From contig JANNGR010000526.1 in assembly GCA_031403955.1 (NCBI GenBank), forward strand, positions 1-10,617: a DNA stretch of 10,617 bases. The letters are read 5' to 3'. The notes below the pieces were generated by a model that was not told the origin of the DNA, did not search any database, and saw only the letters and a program-made list of their open reading frames with translations. Position numbers and translations under genes: made by a program. Source of the stretch: CAISIP01 sp031403955 (GTDB lineage Bacteria; Pseudomonadota; Gammaproteobacteria; Burkholderiales; Burkholderiaceae_C). Every line of letters begins with the position of its first letter. Position 1 is the first letter of the stretch. Of this stretch, positions 5,285 to 10,617 are shown in pieces.

Positions 5285-7969
5285 GTGACCCAGCCCAAGG
5301 CGCCCGTGGCGCCGCACACACTGGACGCCGAGGTGGTGGCGGCGTTGCTGGAGGTCCGTCCCGAAACTGGGCTCAGCGCCCAGGAGGCGCTTGAACGCCT
5401 CTCGCATGTCGGCCCCAACCGCTTGCCGCAAGCACCGGCACGCTCGCCATGGCGGGTGCTGCTCGCGCAATTCAAAAGCATCTTGATCCTGATCCTGCTG
5501 GGGGCGGTGGCCTTGGCCGCGCTGGTCGGCAGCACCAAGGACGCCTTGGTGATCCTGGCTGTGGTGGTGATAAACGCGCTCGTCGGCTTCTACCAGGAGT
5601 ACCGCGCCGAGCGCAGCCTGGCCGCGCTGAAGTCGATGCTGCCCAGCAAGGCACGCGTCCGGCGCGATGGCGTCAGCCACGACATCGCCGCTGACGACGT
5701 GGTGCCCGGCGACGTCTTGCTGCTCGAGGCGGGCGACCGCGTGGCGGCCGACGGGCGCCTCTGGCTGGCGGCTGGGCTTGAGATCGACGAATCGGCGCTG
5801 ACCGGTGAATCCCAACCGGCCGGCAAACAGTCGGCTCTGCGGGTGGTGGCCGATGCGCCGCTGGGTGACCGTTCCAATCTGGCCTACATGAATACGCTGC
5901 TCACGCGAGGAAGGGCCGAACTCGTGGTCACCGCGACCGGCCCCAGCACGGAGATGGGCCGTTTGTCGCGGGAACTGGCAGCCACCGAAGAAGTCGCCAC
6001 GCCATTGCAGGTTCAACTGGACCGGCTCGGCAAACGCTTGGGTGCAATCGCGCTGACACTGGTCGGGCTGCTCTCGTTTCTGCAATTCCTGCGCGGGGCG
6101 GACCTGGTCCACATCGTGCTCGATGCGATCGCGCTGTCGGTTGCCGCGATGCCCGAGGGCCTGCCGGTGGTGGTGACCGTGACCCTCGCGCTGGGCATGC
6201 ACAAGATGGCGCGCCAGCATGCCATCGTCAAGCGCCTGGCCAGCGTCGAGACGCTGGGATGCACCACGGTCATCTGCTCCGACAAGACGGGCACGCTGAC
6301 GCTCAACCAGATGACTGCGCGCACCTTCGTCTACGAGGGGCAAGGCTTCGATGTATCCGGTGAGGGCTACCGGACGCAAGGCGAGATCACGCTGTCGACT
6401 GGCCATGCCATCGGCGTCGACCTCGCACCGCTGCTCGTGCCGATGGTGGCCTGCAACGACAGCCGCTTCGACAACGGCAAGGCGATCGGCGATCCGATGG
6501 AGGCGGCGCTGCTGGTGCTTGCCGCCAAGGGTGGGGTCCTGCGGGACGCCGTCGAGCGCGCACTGCCGCGCTTGGCCGAGTTGCCTTTCGATTCCGCGCA
6601 CAAGTTCATGGCCACCTTCCACCGCGACGGTGACCAGGTCAAGATGTTCGTCAAGGGCGCGCCCGATGTGCTGTTGGCACGATGCACACGCTGGAAAGTG
6701 GCCGCCGTCGAGGCACCATTTGGTGCAACCGAAGCAGCCAAGGTGGATGCGGACTATCACGCTCTGGCCGGGCGCGGTCTGCGTGGCCTGCTGATCGCGT
6801 CGCGGACGCTGCCTGCCGCGACTTTCGACGCTGCCGGCGATCTCTCGGTCTGGGTCGCCGAACTGGACTTTGTGGGGCTGGTCGGGTTGATGGACCCGCC
6901 ACGGCCCGAGGCGATGCAGGCGATCGCCGAATGCCGCCAGGCGGGCATCGTCGTTAAGATGATCACGGGTGACCATCAGGCGACTGCCTCGGCGATTGCT
7001 TCCGAGCTTGGACTGCAAGGGCGCGCGGTGTCGGGCGCGGACATCGACCGTATGGACGCGGCGCAACTGGCCGCGGCGATCGACGAGGTCGCCGTTTTTG
7101 CCCGAGTGACCCCCTCGCACAAGGTGAAGATCGTGCGCGCCCTGCAGGCCAAGGGACACGTCGTGGCAATGACGGGGGATGGCGTCAACGATGCGCCGGC
7201 ACTGAAACAGGCAGACATCGGCGTGGCGATGGGCATCAGCGGCACTGCGGTGGCCAAAGAGGCTGCCACCATGGTGCTGACCGATGACAACTTCGCCACC
7301 ATCGTTCGCGCGGTGCGACAAGGCCGCACGCTGTACGACAACATCCTGAAGTTCGTTCGCTTCCAGCTCTCCACGACGATCGGCGCGGTCCTGACCGTGT
7401 TCTTCGCGCCGCTTGCGGGATTGCCAGAGCCGTTCACCGCCTTGCAGATCCTGTGGGTCGCGATCATCATGGACGGTCCGCCAGCCGTCTCACTTGCGAT
7501 GGATGCTGCACGCCCTGGCATCATGAATGAACCGCCGCGCCATCGCGATGAGCCGGTTCTTCCCCTGGCACGGGTCCTGCGAACTGCTGTCTACGGCGTC
7601 ACGATGATGGTGGGCACACTTACGGTGCTGTACTACGGCATGCGCACCGGCAGCGAGGCGCGCGCCCTGACGATGGCCTTCACGACCTTCGTGCTGTTCC
7701 AGTTCTTCAACGTGTTCAACGCGCGCAGCGAGAGCGGTTCCGCGTTCAACGCCCGCTTCTTTGACAACCGAATGCTGTGGGTGTCTCTGATCGGTACGCT
7801 GGCGCTGCAAGTCGTAGCAGTGCACTGGACGCCGGCCTCGCAACTGTTCGGCACCACCGGCATGGCGTGGGCTGACTGGGGTGTTGCCATCGGCGTCGCG
7901 TCCACGGTCTTGCTGCTTGAGGAGACGCGCAAGCTGGTGGTCCGAGCGTTCCAAAGTCGGCACCGATAA
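5285..7969 (+). CDS. P2A-type cation-transporting ATPase, PMR1/SPCA-like
   Basis: This 894-residue inner-membrane pump couples ATP hydrolysis to cation export. All core motifs are present: LTGES at 172-176 (actuator domain), PEGLP at 290-294 (M4), phosphorylated Asp333 in DKTGTLT, KGAPD at 457-461 (nucleotide domain) and TGDGVNDAP at 630-638. M1 and M2 lie at about 65-82 and 86-103. The C-terminal third holds further membrane segments with the E-P-F-T-A-L-Q-I-L-W segment leading into M6. M5 (KFVRFQLSTTIGA) and M6 (IIMDGPPA) match the Golgi Ca2+/Mn2+ pumps PMR1/SPCA more than SERCA. However, the M6 Asn is Ala726 and the Gln after DGPPA is Val735; the acidic Glu291 and Asp730 remain. The start is GTG at 5285, with GGTGGGG at 5271-5277. 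The N-terminal segment T-L-D-A-E-V-V-A-A-L-L-E-V fits the family. The ion specificity is open; divalent cations are likely. Confidence 0.95.
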   Translation: MTQPKAPVAPHTLDAEVVAALLEVRPETGLSAQEALERLSHVGPNRLPQAPARSPWRVLLAQFKSILILILLGAVALAALVGSTKDALVILAVVVINALVGFYQEYRAERSLAALKSMLPSKARVRRDGVSHDIAADDVVPGDVLLLEAGDRVAADGRLWLAAGLEIDESALTGESQPAGKQSALRVVADAPLGDRSNLAYMNTLLTRGRAELVVTATGPSTEMGRLSRELAATEEVATPLQVQLDRLGKRLGAIALTLVGLLSFLQFLRGADLVHIVLDAIALSVAAMPEGLPVVVTVTLALGMHKMARQHAIVKRLASVETLGCTTVICSDKTGTLTLNQMTARTFVYEGQGFDVSGEGYRTQGEITLSTGHAIGVDLAPLLVPMVACNDSRFDNGKAIGDPMEAALLVLAAKGGVLRDAVERALPRLAELPFDSAHKFMATFHRDGDQVKMFVKGAPDVLLARCTRWKVAAVEAPFGATEAAKVDADYHALAGRGLRGLLIASRTLPAATFDAAGDLSVWVAELDFVGLVGLMDPPRPEAMQAIAECRQAGIVVKMITGDHQATASAIASELGLQGRAVSGADIDRMDAAQLAAAIDEVAVFARVTPSHKVKIVRALQAKGHVVAMTGDGVNDAPALKQADIGVAMGISGTAVAKEAATMVLTDDNFATIVRAVRQGRTLYDNILKFVRFQLSTTIGAVLTVFFAPLAGLPEPFTALQILWVAIIMDGPPAVSLAMDAARPGIMNEPPRHRDEPVLPLARVLRTAVYGVTMMVGTLTVLYYGMRTGSEARALTMAFTTFVLFQFFNVFNARSESGSAFNARFFDNRMLWVSLIGTLALQVVAVHWTPASQLFGTTGMAWADWGVAIGVASTVLLLEETRKLVVRAFQSRHR

Positions 7970-8322
7970 CTTCGACTCCGTACCTCGTGCGGCATAAGTC
8001 CGACTGCATCCGATTTTTTTGAAGGCGTCGGATGACCGGTCTTCACTTTCGTGACCGTCGGGAAAGGGCAACAAGCGGCCATTGTTGACTGCCGGAAGTA
8101 CCCTGTTGTCGATGCAAGGCCGCCCGTCACAACGCTTAAACGTCACTGCCGCAACCACAGCAACCAACGGCACCCGATGCGGCTCAGACCGTGCCGATCA
8201 CAACGCTGGCGAAACGCTGGCTAACAGCAATCTGGATTGCACCCGGAACTCGACACATCGCTTGCCCCGCTGTTGCGCTACCCGGCGCGGACTTGCAACG
8301 GAAGTGTTGCACTCTTGCGTGC
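7970..8322. other. Convergent intergenic region, no gene recognised
   Basis: The ATPase (+) and the amidohydrolase (-) point at each other across about 350 bases. Frames here are short or run in from neighbours, and none looks like a protein I know. An inverted repeat, CATCCGA (8007-8013) and TCGGATG (8028-8034), flanks a T7 run in its loop. The short GCAAC/GTTGC pair at 8295-8310 is another weak hairpin just beyond the amidohydrolase stop. Neither is a classical terminator. Confidence 0.5.
8007..8034. repeat. Small inverted repeat between convergent genes
   Basis: A perfect 7-base stem (CATCCGA/TCGGATG) encloses a 14-base loop containing seven T's. It lies 38 bases after the ATPase stop. 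The T-run is inside the loop rather than after the stem, so it is not a standard intrinsic terminator, though an RNA hairpin here could still protect a 3' end. Confidence 0.35.
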
Positions 8323-9177
8323 CTAACTGAAGTAGAGCCGGCTCGGGTTATCGACCAAAATGCGCCACCTGGTAGTTTCATCCGGTGCCCATTGGGCCAA
8401 AGCGTCGACCAGCTTCCCGTCGTCGGGCGCTGCTTCTCGGTACCCCACGTGCGGCCAGTCGCTGCCCCAGACGACCCGCTCGTCGCTGGTGGCGATCAGA
8501 CGCCGCGCCCTTTCGGCGTCCGGTGTCGAGAAAGCATCGGATAACTTTACCCATGTCTTTCCGGTCTGCATCAAGTCAAGTAATGCCTTGAAGCCCGCAG
8601 TGTCCATGCCTGTCGACGCGTCCACATGTGCCATGTGGTCGAACACGCTGTCCACCGGCAGGCGCCGCAGGCGCGGAGCGAGTTCAGCAATGCTTTTGGC
8701 GTCTATGAAGAACTGGATATGCCAGCCGAACGGCTGAATGCGCGCGGCTAATTCTTCCAGGCTATCCAGGCTCGCGCCGCCCGCCGCGATGCTTTGTATC
8801 CTGACGCCTCGCGCGCCCCGCGCATGCATGGAAGCCAGCGTTTGCTCCGATATGTCCGGGTCGATCACGACCACCGCGCGAGCGGTTCCGTCCAGCGCTT
8901 CGACCGCATCCAGTGTGCATTGGTTGTCCTTCGCGAAAAAGCTGGGTTGGACGATTACGCTGCGCTGCATACCCATGACTTGCCTGATCCGAACATAATC
9001 AGCCAGAGTGGATTCAGACGGGATTAGCGAGCGCGTCTCACGCAGCGGGTAGCGCTCAAATGGACCGACGATGTGCATATGCGCATCGCATGCGCCGGCG
9101 GGAACAGCAATTGTGGGAGTCGAGATGTCTGGCCGAAAACCTTGGCTGATCCGCACGGCCGAATTAGTGCTGCTCAT
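8323..9177 (-). CDS. LigI-like amidohydrolase (COG3618, TIM-barrel metal-dependent hydrolase)
   Basis: The 284-residue protein belongs to the amidohydrolase superfamily branch containing 2-pyrone-4,6-dicarboxylate lactonase (LigI). The first-strand motif DAHMHIVGP gives His33 and His35. His153 (GWHIQ) and His181 (FDHMAH) follow, and GSDWPH ends with Asp240 as catalytic base. These positions parallel the His/His/His/Asp active site known in LigI, where hydrolysis proceeds without a strongly bound metal. Gly-Val-Arg at 124-126 matches the usual substrate-binding region, with I-Q after it instead of the more common F-N or L-N. The likely reaction is hydrolysis of a lactone or related cyclic acid ester; the exact substrate is not visible. 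The ATG at 9177 has AGGAG 6 bases upstream (9184-9188). It is the last gene of a - strand operon, 68 bases after the aldolase-family gene. Confidence 0.9.
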   Translation of the reverse strand: MSSTNSAVRISQGFRPDISTPTIAVPAGACDAHMHIVGPFERYPLRETRSLIPSESTLADYVRIRQVMGMQRSVIVQPSFFAKDNQCTLDAVEALDGTARAVVVIDPDISEQTLASMHARGARGVRIQSIAAGGASLDSLEELAARIQPFGWHIQFFIDAKSIAELAPRLRRLPVDSVFDHMAHVDASTGMDTAGFKALLDLMQTGKTWVKLSDAFSTPDAERARRLIATSDERVVWGSDWPHVGYREAAPDDGKLVDALAQWAPDETTRWRILVDNPSRLYFS

Positions 9178-9245
9178 GTCTGGCTCCTGGCGTCACGACA
9201 CGATTCGCGACGAAATTTATCTCGTTTTTGGCCCGAGCGGATTTG

Positions 9246-10106
9246 TCAATCCTTATACGACGGTTCTTCCCGGTCGAGCTGACGCAGCAACGCTTCCCAC
9301 TCCATGACACCGAAAGCGCGCCTGACGCCCGGTTCGAACATGTGGGCTGTCTGCGCAACCACTTCTGGCGGCGGTATCACGAGCTCCGTGCCAGCGGACA
9401 TTGCGTCGACCTGTATCTTGCACGCCTGCTCCAACATGTAGTGTGAGTTGAAGGCCTCGGGAATGGTCGGACCGCACACCAGCAAACCGTGGTTGCGCAG
9501 CATCAACGCGTTGTGCGGTCCGAGATCGCGTACAAGGCTTTCGCGCTCATCCATGTTCACGACGATGCCCTCGCAATCGTGATAGCCGATATGGTTGGAA
9601 AAACGCATTCCCGCGAGTGAAAGCGGAAGCAGTCCCGCCTTCATCGCTGATACCGCAATCCCGGCGCGCGTGTGGGAATGGACAATGCAGTTGACGTCCG
9701 AGCGGGCCTGGTGAACCGCGCCATGGATTATGAAGCCCGGGAAATTGATTCCGTAATGGCTGTTTCCACGCAGCGTGATTTCGCCCTCATGGTTGAGGCG
9801 GTGCAGGTTCGAGGCCGTGATTTCGCTGTAATGAAGCCCGTAGGCATTGATCAGGAACTCATCGGAATTGTCCGGAACCCGCGCCGTAAGGTGGTTGTAG
9901 ATCATGTCGGACAGGCCAAAACGGACCATCAGTCGATAGGCCGCCGCCAGGTTTACACGGGTCTGCCACTCCTCGCCGGATACCTGGTCACGGACCGGAC
10001 GCGACTGAACCACGCTGGGCGCCTGCATACCCATGACCGACCGGCTGGTCATGGCGGCATTGGCGACTGGTTTTTTGACGGTGGCCTTCTTGGCGACGGT
10101 TTCCAT
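9246..10106 (-). CDS. Class II aldolase/adducin-family protein
   Basis: This 286-residue cytoplasmic enzyme has the class II aldolase/adducin fold. Metal ligands are His143 and His145 (VHSHTRAG) and His206 (MLRNHGLLVCG). The N-terminal core motif N-L-A-A-A-Y-R-L-M-V-R-F-G-L-S-D, then N-H-L-T-A-R at 71-76, binds phosphate or carboxylate in relatives. In fuculose- or rhamnulose-phosphate aldolases a Glu acts as the acid; the segment I-H-G-A-V-H-Q-A at 127-134 carries no obvious equivalent. Sugar-phosphate aldolase activity is therefore not implied; decarboxylase- or aldolase-type chemistry on a small acid is possible. About 40 Lys/Ala/Ser/Val-rich residues precede the domain. The start at 10106 is supported by AAGGAG (10115-10120 on the complement) 8 bases away, so the tail seems to be translated. 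The receptor gene upstream ends 45 bases before. Confidence 0.9.
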   Translation of the reverse strand: METVAKKATVKKPVANAAMTSRSVMGMQAPSVVQSRPVRDQVSGEEWQTRVNLAAAYRLMVRFGLSDMIYNHLTARVPDNSDEFLINAYGLHYSEITASNLHRLNHEGEITLRGNSHYGINFPGFIIHGAVHQARSDVNCIVHSHTRAGIAVSAMKAGLLPLSLAGMRFSNHIGYHDCEGIVVNMDERESLVRDLGPHNALMLRNHGLLVCGPTIPEAFNSHYMLEQACKIQVDAMSAGTELVIPPPEVVAQTAHMFEPGVRRAFGVMEWEALLRQLDREEPSYKD

Positions 10107-10151
10107 ATTTCAATCTCCTTGGTGGTGAGAACCAGGTTCTCCTTGCAAATG

Positions 10152-10617
10152 TCACTCTACCCTGACGTTGCGGTCTTTGATCAGGCTGCTCATTGTCTTC
10201 TCTTCAGCAACCAGCAGTTCCCTGAATTTTGTAGCGTCCATGTAGACCGCTTCCGCATTCATGTCATCAAAGCGCTTTCTGACGCCAGGCTGAGCCAGCA
10301 CATTTACAAGCGCGCGATTCAGGCGGTCGACAACGTCGGGTGGCGTACCTGCCGGCACCCAGACGCCAATCCAGGCGTCAGCTTCCATGCCCTGCACCCC
10401 GGCTTCGGAAAAAGTCGGCACATTGGGAAAACGGGCAGGGCGCTTGTCACTGGTAGTCGCCAACATCTTTAGCTTTCCTGCTTCCACATGCGGGAAGGAG
10501 GCAGCAGGGTCGAACACCATGTCAGTTTCGCCCGCCAGAAGGGCCTGTAGCGCCGGCCCCGAGCCTCGATACGGAATATGCGTGATGCTGATTCCGGTCT
10601 GTTTTTGCAGCAGTTCA
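10152..10617 (-). CDS. Bug/TctC-family tripartite tricarboxylate receptor (N-terminus outside window)
   Basis: The frame is open through the right edge, so only the C-terminal 154 or so residues are seen. The sequence HIPYRGSGPALQALLAGETD, followed by F-D-P, is the signature of Bug-type periplasmic substrate receptors. It is followed by K-L-K-M-L-A-T-T-S-D-K-R, a P-N-V-P-T-F-S-E-A-G motif, and W-x-G-V-W-V-P-A-G-T-P with a C-terminal helical pair. These proteins bind small carboxylates and either feed a TctAB membrane transporter or act as sensors. Many in Burkholderiales are orphans without transporter genes nearby. The gene ends with TGA at 10152-10154, and the aldolase-family gene starts 45 bases later on the same strand, so it heads the visible part of the operon. 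The signal peptide lies outside the window. The ligand cannot be told from this part. Confidence 0.93.
   Translation of the reverse strand, partial: ELLQKQTGISITHIPYRGSGPALQALLAGETDMVFDPAASFPHVEAGKLKMLATTSDKRPARFPNVPTFSEAGVQGMEADAWIGVWVPAGTPPDVVDRLNRALVNVLAQPGVRKRFDDMNAEAVYMDATKFRELLVAEEKTMSSLIKDRNVRVE

Noticed and set aside
3724..5538. 604-codon - strand frame across the dehydrogenase
   Set aside because: It is antisense to a clear dehydrogenase and overlaps the toxin gene in another frame. No recognisable domain.
5258..7321. 687-codon open frame antisense to the ATPase
   Set aside because: Composition is rich in His, Arg and Gln without domain motifs, and the opposite strand carries every P-type ATPase motif. 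It is a GC-driven shadow.
8007..8034. Inverted repeat as an intrinsic terminator of the ATPase gene
   Set aside because: The T-run is in the loop, and the stem is only 7 bases and not followed by T's.
9672..10472. 266-codon + strand frame across aldolase and receptor genes
   Set aside because: It crosses two well-supported - strand genes and their intergenic gap without any family motif.
1..10617. CRISPR array, tRNA, rRNA, integrase or complete insertion sequence
   Set aside because: No regularly spaced repeats, no cloverleaf-like segment, and no recombinase or transposase motif seen in any frame.

Overview
The window looks like a Betaproteobacterial (Burkholderiales-type) chromosome. The coding regions are GC-rich, there is a Bug/TctC-type periplasmic receptor in an operon with small-acid catabolic enzymes, and there is an AtuA-like C-terminal domain; these families are abundant in Bordetella, Cupriavidus, Variovorax and related genera. 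The assignment rests on gene content only.

Layout: (i) 1-358, + strand: the 3' end of an AtuA-type (DUF1446-associated) gene. (ii) 591-2815, + strand: an accessory block with a TIM-barrel-like protein of unknown function broken by a frameshift, then a Xre/MbcA/ParS antitoxin and a RES-domain (NAD+-degrading family) toxin. (iii) 2816-3896: a decayed stretch with a possible ATPase C-terminal remnant, then a second toxin-antitoxin locus on the - strand (COG3657-type RelE/HigB-like toxin and COG3636-type HigA-like antitoxin) whose toxin has an in-frame stop codon. (iv) 4156-7969, + strand: a zinc-dependent secondary-alcohol-type dehydrogenase followed after 55 bases by a PMR1/SPCA-like P2A cation ATPase. 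(v) 8323-10617, - strand: an operon read right to left, Bug receptor (cut by the window end), class II aldolase/adducin-family enzyme, and LigI-like amidohydrolase.

The right-hand operon probably takes up a small carboxylic acid through the receptor and processes it with the aldolase-like and lactonase-like enzymes. The AtuA-like domain at the left edge belongs to the same kind of locus, so the material between about 360 and 8320 may be an accessory insertion between two catabolic units. I found no repeats or integrase to prove that.

The most noteworthy pattern is in the accessory block. Two different toxin-antitoxin loci have intact-looking antitoxins, while both toxins carry a likely damaging change: Cys in place of the conserved RES Ser, and a TAA in the RelE/HigB-like toxin. 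The gene in front of the RES pair is frameshifted. Its position suggests a three-gene module (TIM-barrel-like protein, Xre-MbcA, RES) that may be an incompletely described system, here in decay. The ATPase also lacks two residues that define ion binding in its closest eukaryotic relatives.
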